Source: Leptolyngbya sp. BC1307 (GTDB lineage Bacteria; Cyanobacteriota; Cyanobacteriia; Phormidesmidales; Phormidesmidaceae). Taken from it: DNA of 64,000 nucleotides. This document shows positions 47,272-55,925 of this stretch, piece by piece (within the stretch, counting starts at the first letter, position 1; every line of letters starts with the position of its first letter). The translations under genes and the position numbers were made by a program. The notes under the pieces are model-generated. The model ran no database searches. It had not been told where the DNA came from and worked only from the letters and a program-made list of their open reading frames with translations. The DNA lies in assembly GCF_002286735.1 (NCBI RefSeq), contig NZ_NRTA01000006.1:1-64000 (forward strand), written 5' to 3'.

Positions 47272-47367
47272 GGTCCCCCTTGCCAAGGGGAACCGCAAGG
47301 GAGGGGTCCCCGATAAATCCGCTACACACCGAGACCCCTCCGTTGGTTTCCCTTGCCAGGGGGAACC
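47272..47367. repeat. palindromic repeat element, copy 1
   Basis: The left arm is a near-perfect palindrome (GGTCCCCCTT-GCC-AAGGGGAACC) followed by GCAAGGGAGGGGTCC. The right arm carries the complement GACCCCTCC and a second palindrome (GGTTTCCCTT-GCC-AGGGGGAACC). The whole can fold on itself. It resembles the REP/ERIC-like extragenic elements of cyanobacteria. A related copy lies at 47966-48071. From 47368 to 47664 I see only a small hairpin (AGGTG/CACCT near 47495). Confidence 0.75.
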
Positions 47368-47664
47368 AGTCCCAACGCCCCAGCACAATTTACCGCTTGC
47401 CTCCACAGGAAAATGCGCTTATTATCAGTTCTAAGGTTGTGATGCCACATCGCTGCCTTACTCAGAACTCAACATGACTTAGCGCCATCGGCAGGTGTTA
47501 GAGCACCTGACCGACGGCTAACCCCCAAGATTACCAGTCAATCTCGGACGCTAAGAGTAAATGTACTCTTTAGCCACCCCGATTTGCACGTCATCTCTGC
47601 GGGCGGCTGAGGATTCGCGAGTTCTGGGTTTCCTTAACCCACACTTACGGAACCCAGAACCCTT

Positions 47665-47901
47665 ATGTTTACTCCTTCCTCTCAGGGCGCTCCAGCGTCC
47701 ACAGTTTCTTCTACCAAAACGTCTGGCCAAGCCGAACCCGTGCGCCACCTGTTGTTTGGCAGTCTTAGCGCCGTGCAAGCCACCATCAAGCAACTGCACA
47801 AACACCGCTACGCCGAGCCCAACGACTGGAGCCAACCGATGTCTACCGGTCGCCCCAATGAAGTGATGGCCATTTTGACCAAGCGCGTCAGCGCAGACTA
47901 A
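47665..47901 (+). CDS. small conserved protein (78 aa)
   Basis: The 78-residue protein has a low-complexity N-terminus (MFTPSSQGAPASTVSSTKTS), then a compact conserved-looking core (VRHLLFGSLSAVQATIKQLH then KHRYAEPNDWSQPMSTGRPN and EVMAILTKRV). Similar small proteins recur in cyanobacterial genomes, with no known role that I can name. It stands between two copies of the same palindromic repeat element and is separated from both by over 60 bases. The start is the ATG at 47665. Confidence 0.65.
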   Translation: MFTPSSQGAPASTVSSTKTSGQAEPVRHLLFGSLSAVQATIKQLHKHRYAEPNDWSQPMSTGRPNEVMAILTKRVSAD

Positions 47902-47965
47902 CCTGAGTTCGCGATCAGCCGTCTCACAGTCAACTGCTCAACCCCTTCATACCAAACCCGATCCA

Positions 47966-48071
47966 GGTTCCCCTTGCCAAGGGGAACCGTAAGGGAGGGG
48001 TTCTGCCGACGTGCTCTACGCTCAGCCGAAACCCCTCTCCCTGCGGCATCTCCCCTCGCCAAAGGGAGAGC
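47966..48071. repeat. palindromic repeat element, copy 2
   Basis: The left arm is a perfect palindrome (GGTTCCCCTT-GCC-AAGGGGAACC, 47966-47988), then GTAAGGGAGGGGTTC. After a 20-base spacer the right arm gives ACCCCTCTCCCTGCGG and TCTCCCCTCGCCAAAGGGAG. The left 38 bases match copy 1 (47272) at all but a few positions. It lies 70 bases before the SAM-methyltransferase ATG. Confidence 0.75.
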
Positions 48072-48138
48072 GGGTGATCGCCACCCAGAAATAACGCACA
48101 ATAAGAAAGCCAACCTGCAAAGACTGCGCTCTTTATCT

Positions 48139-48891
48139 ATGACTCTTATCTCCCGCTGGCGATCGCACCTGCCTCAACTGCTCAGCGTTTGCCTGTTACT
48201 ACTGCTCACCCTCGGCTGCACCGCCAACGCCACAGTCAATGCCACTACGGACGGCACCTACACCTACAAATCGCCCAGCTCAGACGGCATCGGCAAAGTG
48301 TACTATGGCCGCGAAATTGCTAACGTCATGGGCTACCAGGGGGCAAACTGGCTAGCTCGCCCCAGTCGCACCACCGAAGAACGATCCGATCTGGCAGTAG
48401 ATGCCCTCCAACTCCAGCGCGATGATGTCGTCGCAGATATCGGCGCAGGCATGGGATACATCAGCTTTCAGCTCGCAAAATGGGTAGACAACGGTAAGGT
48501 CGTCGCAGTCGATGTGCAGCCAGAAATGCTGGCGCTGCTAGAGGCTGAGCGCGATAAGTATGGTGTAGACAATGTAGAAACGGTATTAGGGACTGAGTCA
48601 GACCCGAAACTAGCGCCCGAAAGCATCAACCTGGCAGTGATGTTTGATGCGTACCACGAATTTGCCTACCCCAAAGAAATGATGGCAGGCATCGTCAGCG
48701 CCCTGAAGCCGGGCGGACAGGTCGTGCTCGCCGAATACCGCGCCGAGAATCCGCTCGTGCTGATTAAAAAGCATCACAAAATGTCTCAAAGACAGGTCAA
48801 AAAAGAACTCACCGCTGCGGGGCTAACCTGGGTGAAAACAGATGACCGCCTGCCGCAGCAGCACCTGATGTTCTTTGAGAAACCTGCCTGA
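48139..48891 (+). CDS. SAM-dependent methyltransferase with lipoprotein signal
   Basis: From ATG 48139 the protein starts MTLISRWRSHLPQLLSVCLL and continues LLLTLGCTANATV, a lipoprotein signal with Cys at the cleavage site. The domain is a class I methyltransferase: DDVVADIGAGMGYISFQLAK (SAM motif I), KVVAVDVQPEMLALLEAERD, NLAVMFDAYHEFAYPKEM and VLAEYRAENP. An in-frame reading from 47974 would translate the palindromic repeat, so it is rejected. A methyltransferase on the outer side of a membrane is odd, since SAM is cytoplasmic. Either the signal is an anchor or the true substrate lies elsewhere. Confidence 0.8.
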   Translation: MTLISRWRSHLPQLLSVCLLLLLTLGCTANATVNATTDGTYTYKSPSSDGIGKVYYGREIANVMGYQGANWLARPSRTTEERSDLAVDALQLQRDDVVADIGAGMGYISFQLAKWVDNGKVVAVDVQPEMLALLEAERDKYGVDNVETVLGTESDPKLAPESINLAVMFDAYHEFAYPKEMMAGIVSALKPGGQVVLAEYRAENPLVLIKKHHKMSQRQVKKELTAAGLTWVKTDDRLPQQHLMFFEKPA

Positions 48892-48911
48892 GCTGCCTTT
48901 TGCTCGCGCTG

Positions 48912-49835
48912 CTATCCCAACTTACAGTGAGCTTCACCACCGGCTTCTATCCAGCCGTGAATCAGCCCAGAAGTAGACTGAGCCGCCGCGCAGCGACCGC
49001 TTTTGTCAATGACAATGACGCCGCCATCACCGTTTACTTTAGCAACCAAATACTCAATGCCCGCCTCAGCCGCCGCTGCCGCATCCATGCCCTTAAAGTA
49101 GACAAAATCAGAGATGGTCTTTGATAAAACGGTGCGCAAAAACTGTTCCCCATAGCCAGTGGCCGACACTGCGCAGGTTTCGTTATCGGCAAATACGCCC
49201 GCCCCAATCACGGGGGTATCACCGACCCGGCCCCATCGCTTATTGACCAAACCGCCCGTTGAAGTAGCGGCAGCCAAATTGCCGTGACTGTCACGGGCTA
49301 CCGCACCGACCGTGCCTAGCTTTTGAGCGGGCTTAATTTTCTCATGGTCAAGCATCATCACGCCTGCGGCCTGAGCTTCTTTGAGCTGCTTAATCCGCGA
49401 TTCGGTAATGAAGTAGTCGTCTGGGTAAGGCTCTACGTTGCAGAACTTGGCAAACTCCATTGCGCCTTCGGCCACCAGCATGACGTGGCTGCTCTGTTCT
49501 AAAACCAGACGCGCTAACGAGATGGGGTTTTTGATGTTTTTGATGCAGGCGATCGCCCCCGCTTTCAGCTCTTTCCCCTCCATCAGCGCCGCATCCATTT
49601 CAACCTGGCCGTTTTCGTTCAAGACAGCGCCTTTGCCCGCGTTGTAGAGCGGATTGTCTTCTAAAAGATTGACGCAGTACTCAACCACATCTAGCGCGGC
49701 GGCTCCGGCTTCTAGACGCTGACGGCCCTGCTCCAAAATAGCGGTAACGCTAGCTTTAAATTCGGCTTCGCTGGCTTCGTATTTCAGGTCTTCGAGGGCA
49801 CCGGCCCCCCCATGAATCATCAGAGAATAGGACAT
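48912..49835 (-). CDS. isoaspartyl peptidase / L-asparaginase (Ntn hydrolase)
   Basis: The 307-residue Ntn-hydrolase precursor has IHGGAGALEDLKYEASE at the N-terminus, NPLYNAGKGAVLNENGQVEM and the autocleavage site GTVGAVARDSHGNLAAATST, with the nucleophile Thr near residue 176. GRVGDTPVIGAGVFADN and TGYGEQFLRTVL follow. It cleaves beta-aspartyl dipeptides and asparagine. In cyanobacteria this includes dipeptides released from cyanophycin by cyanophycinase. The transglutaminase-like gene ends 4 bases before this ATG, so the two are co-transcribed. Confidence 0.92.
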   Translation of the reverse strand: MSYSLMIHGGAGALEDLKYEASEAEFKASVTAILEQGRQRLEAGAAALDVVEYCVNLLEDNPLYNAGKGAVLNENGQVEMDAALMEGKELKAGAIACIKNIKNPISLARLVLEQSSHVMLVAEGAMEFAKFCNVEPYPDDYFITESRIKQLKEAQAAGVMMLDHEKIKPAQKLGTVGAVARDSHGNLAAATSTGGLVNKRWGRVGDTPVIGAGVFADNETCAVSATGYGEQFLRTVLSKTISDFVYFKGMDAAAAAEAGIEYLVAKVNGDGGVIVIDKSGRCAAAQSTSGLIHGWIEAGGEAHCKLG

Positions 49836-49838
49836 AGA

Positions 49839-51527
49839 TTAGAGCTGCTCGTCAGCACCTGGGCGAAGTTCATCCAATATGGTAAAGCGAATGTGATTAA
49901 TGGCCAGATCGCCGAGCGACATCTTCTCAGGCTTATCGTCGGCTTTGAGCTTGGCAAACGGAATGCCCTTGCCCAGTTCGGTATGGTACCAGGCCAGGCC
50001 CATAAAAAATCGGGTGGGGTAGGGGCCGCGATCTATCACATCGTCTACATTCGACTCCATCGGCAGCCAACCAATGCCGGGCACGTAAAACTCCAGCCAA
50101 ACATGGTTAAAGTCTGGCTCTAGGGGCAAATTGCGCTGTTCAGGGTAGGGCGGGCACTTATAGCGGCCAATCGTCCGGCAGGCAATGCCATTCAGCCGGG
50201 TCAGCGCCAGCAGCACCCCGACATACTCACCGCAGGAGCCCACGCCGCGTTTGAGCGCGACATCTGGCGTGTCAATTTTGGGCTGAATGCCGTAAGACAG
50301 CCGGTCGTAGACATAGTTGCGAATTTTGAGCATCTTTCGCAAAATATTGGTCTCGGTGCCGCTAGCTGCTTTTGCCGCCTCGCGAATCGTCTCGGTGTCC
50401 ATGGCCAGATCGTCATCATCTACCAGGTATCGCTGCTGAAACTCTTCTGAGAGCGGCGGCACTTCTTCGACATCGGCGGGGGAGAGCATGTATTTAATGC
50501 TGTACATTTCGATCACCGCTTTCCAGCCAACCAAACCGCCCTGATGCGGCTTTAGCTCGTCAAATTTGAAGACAGCTACTCGCTGACCGTCTTGCACTTC
50601 TTCGGTAAACGGATGACCAATCGCTTCGACATGACGGACGCGCTGGCGCAGCGTATCGGCAGGCAGCGCAATTCGCCACTCAACGTTGTGAAGCGGCGGC
50701 ACGTCTTCTAGCGGCAGCAGTTCTTCAACATAAGACAGCTCAACTAAGTAGCCGTTCGAGAGCGTGTAGTGCTGCTTGGGATCGTAGTAGATGTGTAGCG
50801 GGTGAATGAAGGTGCGATCGCGAAAGGTCAGATGATAGGGCGATTCGGCATTGGGATCGTCGCGAATATAGGGTTCTTCGTTCGCGTAGGCGATGTAGCA
50901 GATATGGGTATCGGCATCATAGGGGTAAAAGGCAATCCCCACTGGTGAACTAAACGGAGTGAGCGCGCTAAACAGCACGCTGCCAGTGGCCCGATCTAAG
51001 CAGTAGACGCTTTGCTCATCGCGATCGCACACCCACAGCGAGTCTTTAGTCGCTGTAATATTCTCAATGCCAATACCGGGCTGGCGAAACTGGCCCGTGC
51101 GGTCGCCGCTGTTGCGGTCAAAAATATAGATATAGCCCGACTTCTGGCAGGTCACATAGACCTGATCTTCCCAGACGGTCAGGCCGTTTGCCGGGTAGGA
51201 AAGACGGGTAAAGGCGGTCGCTGACGGCTCAGCTAGACCTATGCTGGCGCGATCGCACCAAAAGATCTCATTCCCCTTCGCCAGCCAGAGCTGATCTTGC
51301 CAGACGGCTAGCCCCGTTACGCCAATCCAGTCAGCGACACTGTGAGGATTGAGAATGATCGTGTTGTTCGTGCGCGGGTCAATTTCGACCAGATATCCTC
51401 GGATCGTATCGGCTGCTAGCAAGCGCTGCTGATCGACCGCTAGCCCAGATAAAACATAGACCCCAATCGGGCGGACAGTAGAATGCAATAGCGCTGGCTC
51501 AGACGACACCCGGTCAGAATAGGACAT
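49839..51527 (-). CDS. transglutaminase-like protein with N-terminal beta-propeller
   Basis: The 562-residue protein has an N-terminal repeat region of WD/SMP-30 type blades (for example GVTGLAVWQDQLWLAKGNEI, TVWEDQVYVTCQKSGYIYIF and DSLWVCDRDEQSVYCLDRAT) up to about 230. The C-terminal transglutaminase-like domain has catalytic Cys in GVGSCGEYVGVLLAL (near 430), His in DFNHVWLEFYVPG (near 472) and Asp in ESNVDD (near 490). Such domains act as proteases or cross-linking enzymes. Its pairing with the isoaspartyl peptidase suggests a shared peptide substrate, which is inference. The start is the ATG at 51527. Confidence 0.87.
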   Translation of the reverse strand: MSYSDRVSSEPALLHSTVRPIGVYVLSGLAVDQQRLLAADTIRGYLVEIDPRTNNTIILNPHSVADWIGVTGLAVWQDQLWLAKGNEIFWCDRASIGLAEPSATAFTRLSYPANGLTVWEDQVYVTCQKSGYIYIFDRNSGDRTGQFRQPGIGIENITATKDSLWVCDRDEQSVYCLDRATGSVLFSALTPFSSPVGIAFYPYDADTHICYIAYANEEPYIRDDPNAESPYHLTFRDRTFIHPLHIYYDPKQHYTLSNGYLVELSYVEELLPLEDVPPLHNVEWRIALPADTLRQRVRHVEAIGHPFTEEVQDGQRVAVFKFDELKPHQGGLVGWKAVIEMYSIKYMLSPADVEEVPPLSEEFQQRYLVDDDDLAMDTETIREAAKAASGTETNILRKMLKIRNYVYDRLSYGIQPKIDTPDVALKRGVGSCGEYVGVLLALTRLNGIACRTIGRYKCPPYPEQRNLPLEPDFNHVWLEFYVPGIGWLPMESNVDDVIDRGPYPTRFFMGLAWYHTELGKGIPFAKLKADDKPEKMSLGDLAINHIRFTILDELRPGADEQL

Positions 51528-51776
51528 AAGGTTAAATATTAATCAAGTGCAGTGGCGTATTGCCTGTACTCAACAATACAGCACAGTTTTATCTACGATT
51601 CTCAAATTGTGAGAAAGCCTAGAGTACTCAGATTAATTCAAAGGGAAGCCCTGTTCTGCAGCAGACACTACTGACAAAAGTCTATAGAATGTCTAGAAGA
51701 TTAAATACACATGAGCAAGGACGAACGGGTGATAAGCTCGCTCATGTCGATCTGACCCACATCCTGGCGAACCCGG

Positions 51777-51817
51777 TGAAAAGTGACCTATGAAAAGTGA
51801 CCTATGAAAGTGACCTA
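51777..51817 (+). repeat. 14-bp tandem repeat over a gene start
   Basis: TGAAAAGTGACCTA occurs at 51777-51790 and 51791-51804, and a 13-base copy lacking one A runs 51805-51817. The array creates an extra ATG (51790) whose five-codon frame ends in TGA overlapping the next ATG (ATGA at 51804). Confidence 0.85.
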
Positions 51818-52037
51818 CGATCCAGACAAAGATGTTTTACAGGTGTCCTTTAACGAGGTTTTAGTTGAGGAAACAACTCAAATCGCGCCTGGATTGATCT
51901 TGGACTATGACGAAGACGGTAATGTAATTGGCTTAGAGCTCAGGCGCGCGTCTAAAAAAGTAGACAACCCTTACGCCCTCACCTATTTGGTCGGCGAGGT
52001 CGATAGCGACAAGCCCCCCGTGACCACTCACGGTTAA
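51804..52037 (+). CDS. DUF2283 family protein
   Basis: The 77-residue protein matches DUF2283: MKVTYDPDKDVLQVSFNEVL, PGLILDYDEDGNVIGLELRR and ASKKVDNP. These small beta-proteins are common in cyanobacteria and mobile regions; the function is unknown. Its start codon lies inside the 14-base tandem repeat and overlaps the stop of a five-codon mini-ORF, so translation could be coupled. The upstream gap shows no other gene. Confidence 0.87.
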   Translation: MKVTYDPDKDVLQVSFNEVLVEETTQIAPGLILDYDEDGNVIGLELRRASKKVDNPYALTYLVGEVDSDKPPVTTHG

Positions 52038-52095
52038 GCACCCGCGAAGCAACCAGCCCGGTTAGGGACTCATTGCCTCTAATGGCAGCCGCCGC

Positions 52096-52317
52096 TTAGT
52101 CATTGAGCCAGGCTTCTTTACCAATCAAATCGCCGATGTGATCTCTTAAAAGATACTCGTTAGTTTCTAAGACTTCTCCGACTTTTTTCCATTCGCGATC
52201 GCTAAAATATCGCGATAGTGAGTAGATTTGCTGCTGTCTGCCAATCGAGCCTCGGGTAACCAGCGCCCGGACTTCGTCTTGAATAAAGCAAATGGAATAC
52301 TGACGTTCTGCAAGCAT
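52096..52317 (-). CDS. DUF4327 family protein
   Basis: From ATG 52317 the ~73-residue protein reads MLAERQYSICFIQDEVRALV, TRGSIGRQQQIYSLSRYFSD, REWKKVGEVLETNEYLLRDH and IGDLIGKEAWLND. The pattern YSI..I.DEVR.LV..G...R.Q.IY.L and FLLRD.IGDLI is that of the cyanobacterial DUF4327 family. The function is unknown. A TTG five codons upstream is less likely, since GAGG sits in place for the ATG. Confidence 0.85.
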   Translation of the reverse strand: MLAERQYSICFIQDEVRALVTRGSIGRQQQIYSLSRYFSDREWKKVGEVLETNEYLLRDHIGDLIGKEAWLND

Positions 52318-53043
52318 GGGTATTGTCCTCAAGAAATGAATTTAGAACGTAAATAAAGGGGTAAGCGCCCCCACTTAAACGCTCTGTAGAAACGCTCTAT
52401 AGATAAAAAAGCATTGCCGTCCTGAAGGAACTTCAGCGGTCTAAGCATTCACATTAAATTCTTAAGGGGCTTCTATATCGCGGCCTTGGCATAGAAGGGG
52501 AGTGCCGTTACGAATGGCTTAAGGGTCTTGTCGGATTAGTTAAGTGATTATATAGAGCGAGATGTCTAGAAAAAGATGTTTGGAAACCAACTTGTCAGCG
52601 TTCAGAATATCGGAAAACTAGATACGCTTTCAGGATCATTGCAGATTTCTTAAACAAATAGATCCCCGAGCGAACTCTACCAAGGGGTAGCAGTTAGGCT
52701 ATGGTCAAAAACTTTCGATGCTTTTGCAGGTAACAATGGTATTGTACAGCACAGTTTTTGATTCATTCTCAACCATTAGTTATGGTTTCCTAACATTGTC
52801 ACGGAGACTACATTGGGTCGCGGGTCGTGTCAGCCTCTGATCTAGATTGGCTATGCCGCTGTTAGCGCGGCTAGCGTCGCAAAATAGGGGGATGAATCTC
52901 AAAAATATTGCTATGTTTGTTGCACAGCGATGTCCGTTCTGTTGTGAGATGATTTGTTTGCAGATATCGCAATATTTTATCTTCAGCGCTGAGTATCTTA
53001 AAGAATAGAAGCACTACTCAGAATTTCAATTTTAAGGATCACC
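52318..53043. other. 726-bp gene-free region upstream of agrE
   Basis: No frame over about 40 codons with a ribosome site is visible. The agrE promoter should lie here; AAGGATC sits just before its ATG. I do not find a clean NtcA site (GTAN8TAC). One 30-base stretch (TACAGCACAGTTTT...ATTCTCAA, 52745-52773) resembles a sequence at 51588-51614 before the transglutaminase gene. Confidence 0.6.
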
Positions 53044-55143
53044 ATGACTGACGCAGTACGAATTTTGATGTGCCCTCCCCACCACTACGATGTGGACTAT
53101 GTGATTAATCCATGGATGGAGGGCAATATCCATCGCTCATCGCGGGAGCGCGCTGAAACCCAGTGGAATCAGCTCTATCAGGTGCTGACGGGCTACGCCA
53201 CGGTAGATCTGGTAAAGCCACAGCCGGGCTGGCCCGATATGGTGTTCGCAGCTAACGCCGGACTGGTACTCGGTGATCATGTTGTCCTCAGCCGGTTTTT
53301 GCATCCTGAGCGGCAGGGAGAAGAGCCCTACTTTGAGCAGTGGTTTGAAGAAAACGGATTTACCGTACACAAGCTGCCTAAGAGCCTGCCTTTTGAAGGC
53401 GCGGGTGACGCCCTGCTAGATCGGGCCGGGAGATGGCTTTGGGCAGGCTATGGGTTTCGATCAGAGTTAGATTCTCACCCTTACCTGGCAAAGTGGCTAG
53501 ACGTAGAAGTGCTGTCGCTACGGCTGGTAGACCAGCGGTTTTATCACTTAGACACCTGCTTTTGCCCGCTCACCGATGGCTACCTGCTGTATTATCCGCC
53601 CGCCTTTGATGCCTATTCCAACCGCCTGATTGAAATGCGGGTGCCCGCCGAGAAGCGAATTGCCATTAGTGAAGTCGATGCGATTAACTTTGCCTGCAAC
53701 ACGGTGAATGTAGATCGGGTTGTGGTGATGAATCAGGCTAGCGATGAGCTGAAGCAGCAGCTGGGCGATCGCGGCTTTACCGTCGAAGAAACGCCGCTGA
53801 CTGAGTTTCTTAAAGCGGGCGGCGCGGCCAAATGCCTGACGCTGCGAGTGACCGAACCCCGGCAGGATTCTCCCCAAGCCTCCACCGTGCAGAGCCGAGT
53901 AATTCACTTAGAGGGCCATCTGCTCGATTCGGGTTTGGTGAACCGGGCGCTGGATACGATTGTCACCGGGGGCGGCAGCTTTCAGGTGCTGAATTTTAAC
54001 CTGGGCGAACAGCGGCAGGATCATTCATCGGCTGAAGTCAAGGTCTCTGCGCCAGGCCAAATGGTGATGGATGACATCATGGGCCAGCTGATTGACCTCG
54101 GGGCGGTGAGTTTGCCGCAGGAGGCAACGCCTGCCGCTTTAGAGGCGGTGGTGCAAGACGGGGTCGCACCCGATGACTTCTATGTGACGACGATCTATCC
54201 GACTGAAGTGCTGATCGGCGATCGCTGGTTTAAGATAGAAGGTCAGCGGATGGATGGGGCGATCGCCATCACCCGCAGTGCCAATGGGCTAGTGGCCCGC
54301 TGCAAGCTGCTGCGAGATTTGCAGGTAGGCGAAGAAGTCGTCGTCGGGAGTAAAGGCATCCACACGCTGCGGAATGAGCCTTCTCTGAAGCAAAAAACGG
54401 ACGACTTTAGCTTTATGGGGGCGGGCGTATCGAGCGAGCGCCGGGTAGAGCTAGTGGTCGAGCAAATTGCCTGGGATCTGCGGCGAATTCGCGATCGCGG
54501 CGGCAAAGTCGTGGTCACCGCTGGCCCGGTTGTCATCCATACCGGCGGCAGTGAGCATTTGAAAAAGCTGATCCAGGGGGGCTATGTGCATGCGCTGCTT
54601 GGCGGCAATGCGATCGCCGTTCACGACATTGAGCAGTCGATGATGGGCACCTCGCTAGGCATGGATATGAAGCGCGGCGTCTCGGTTCACGGCGGGCATC
54701 GCCACCATCTGAAGGCGATTAACACTATTCGTCGCTATGGCAGTATTGCCGCAGCGGTAGAGCAGGGCGCACTCACCAGCGGCGTCATGTATGAATGCGT
54801 TAAAAACAACGTGCCCTTTTCCTTAGCGGGCTCCATTCGCGATGACGGCCCCCTGCCCGACACCAAAATGAACTTACTAGAAGCGCAGTCAGATTACGCC
54901 CGCTTAATTGAAGGGGCCGACCTGATCTTAATGCTCTCGACCATGCTGCACTCAATTGGGGTGGGCAATATGACGCCTGCCGGGGTGAAGATGGTGTGCG
55001 TCGATATTAATCCGGCGGTGGTGACAAAATTGAGCGATCGCGGCTCAGTCGAATCGACGGGCGTCGTCACCGACGTGGGTCTGTTTTTAAGTCTGCTAGT
55101 TCAGCAACTCAGCAAGCTCACAGGGCAATACGCTCAGATCTAA
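53044..55143 (+). CDS. agrE: arginine-guanidine-removing enzyme (AgrE/ArgZ type)
   Basis: The 699-residue protein is the two-part cyanobacterial enzyme. The N-terminal guanidine-modifying domain has MCPPHHYDVDYVINPWMEGN, PDMVFAANAGLVLGDHVVLS, PFEGAGDALLDRAGRWLWAG and the probable nucleophile region INFACNTVNVDRVVV near residue 217. It converts arginine to ornithine, CO2 and ammonia in the characterised homologues. The C-terminal LOR/SDH-type domain resembles ornithine cyclodeaminase (VVVTAGPVVIHTGGSEHLKK, GGNAIAVHDIEQSMMGTSLG), which makes proline from ornithine. It acts in arginine and cyanophycin breakdown, the same broad pathway as the isoaspartyl peptidase 4 kb upstream. Confidence 0.93.
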   Translation: MTDAVRILMCPPHHYDVDYVINPWMEGNIHRSSRERAETQWNQLYQVLTGYATVDLVKPQPGWPDMVFAANAGLVLGDHVVLSRFLHPERQGEEPYFEQWFEENGFTVHKLPKSLPFEGAGDALLDRAGRWLWAGYGFRSELDSHPYLAKWLDVEVLSLRLVDQRFYHLDTCFCPLTDGYLLYYPPAFDAYSNRLIEMRVPAEKRIAISEVDAINFACNTVNVDRVVVMNQASDELKQQLGDRGFTVEETPLTEFLKAGGAAKCLTLRVTEPRQDSPQASTVQSRVIHLEGHLLDSGLVNRALDTIVTGGGSFQVLNFNLGEQRQDHSSAEVKVSAPGQMVMDDIMGQLIDLGAVSLPQEATPAALEAVVQDGVAPDDFYVTTIYPTEVLIGDRWFKIEGQRMDGAIAITRSANGLVARCKLLRDLQVGEEVVVGSKGIHTLRNEPSLKQKTDDFSFMGAGVSSERRVELVVEQIAWDLRRIRDRGGKVVVTAGPVVIHTGGSEHLKKLIQGGYVHALLGGNAIAVHDIEQSMMGTSLGMDMKRGVSVHGGHRHHLKAINTIRRYGSIAAAVEQGALTSGVMYECVKNNVPFSLAGSIRDDGPLPDTKMNLLEAQSDYARLIEGADLILMLSTMLHSIGVGNMTPAGVKMVCVDINPAVVTKLSDRGSVESTGVVTDVGLFLSLLVQQLSKLTGQYAQI

Positions 55144-55156
55144 CCTGCCCTCAGAA

Positions 55157-55702
55157 TCACTTCGGAAAAATATGGGTAGGTGCGCCGTCAATGCTCACCT
55201 GATTTTTCTCTTTCCAGTAGGCTTCGACACCGTCGGGGCCTTTTTTGCATGCCCACTGGTTGAGGGCTTCGCGATCGCCCTCATAGTCATACAGCGGTAC
55301 CGCCATTCCACAAGAGGTTTGCACCCTATCTACCTGCAAATCAAACAGTTGGCGAGTGCCGGGCAAAGAGGGAAACTCACCTATCAGCCCATCCCAATCT
55401 GGATCGCGAGGATAGACGACGCCCGCTTTACCATACAGCCGTAAAATCATCGGCGCGCCCTCAAACGAGCAGAACATCACCGTCATTCGGCCATTTTCAG
55501 CGACGTGAGCGGCGCTCTCATTGCCGCTGCCAGTCACGCTCAGCCACACCACCCGGTTGGGGCCTAGCACCCGCAAGCTATCCATACCCTTAGGCGACAC
55601 GTTAACTCGCCCTGATCGCCCGGCGGTGCCCACAAAGAAGATCCGCTGCTGCTCAATAAAAGCCTGATGAGCGTCCGTGATTTGGGGGTACTGTTTAGCC
55701 AT
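55157..55702 (-). CDS. pyridoxamine 5'-phosphate oxidase family protein
   Basis: The 181-residue protein has the split-barrel flavin-binding pattern: FIEQQRIFFVGTAGRSGRVN, VSPKGMDSLRVLGPNRVVWL, SGNESAAHVAENGRMTVMFC and SFEGAPMILRLYGKAGVVYP. This is the cyanobacterial and plant branch of PNPOx-like proteins, not the PdxH enzyme itself (it lacks the PdxH C-terminal motif). It probably binds FMN; the substrate is unknown. It is convergent with agrE, 13 bases apart. Confidence 0.85.
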   Translation of the reverse strand: MAKQYPQITDAHQAFIEQQRIFFVGTAGRSGRVNVSPKGMDSLRVLGPNRVVWLSVTGSGNESAAHVAENGRMTVMFCSFEGAPMILRLYGKAGVVYPRDPDWDGLIGEFPSLPGTRQLFDLQVDRVQTSCGMAVPLYDYEGDREALNQWACKKGPDGVEAYWKEKNQVSIDGAPTHIFPK

Positions 55703-55925
55703 TTCCTGTATTTTTTAGAAGGGCTCGTAGGCAAGCATTCTAACTGTGTATCTTGCCCTTCTCAAGCATAGGCGATGGCTACGTACGCTTGCCCGCTACA
55801 TGCAATGGTTTCAGCGGTTGCTTTTGTAGCGAGCAAAGTGGTCAACGCTACATCACCTCTAGACGCTTCAGTCGTCACATATTCAATCTGATAAAGTGAA
55901 GATATTGATTGGGCTGGAGCTAACT

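Noticed and set aside
47974-48138. Longer N-terminus for the SAM methyltransferase
   Set aside because: The in-frame extension reads through the palindromic repeat element, while the ATG at 48139 gives a clean signal peptide.
52333-53043. NtcA box (GTAN8TAC) in the agrE upstream region
   Set aside because: No exact match with the right spacing was found by eye; nearest pairs have 3 or 12 bases between GTA and TAC.
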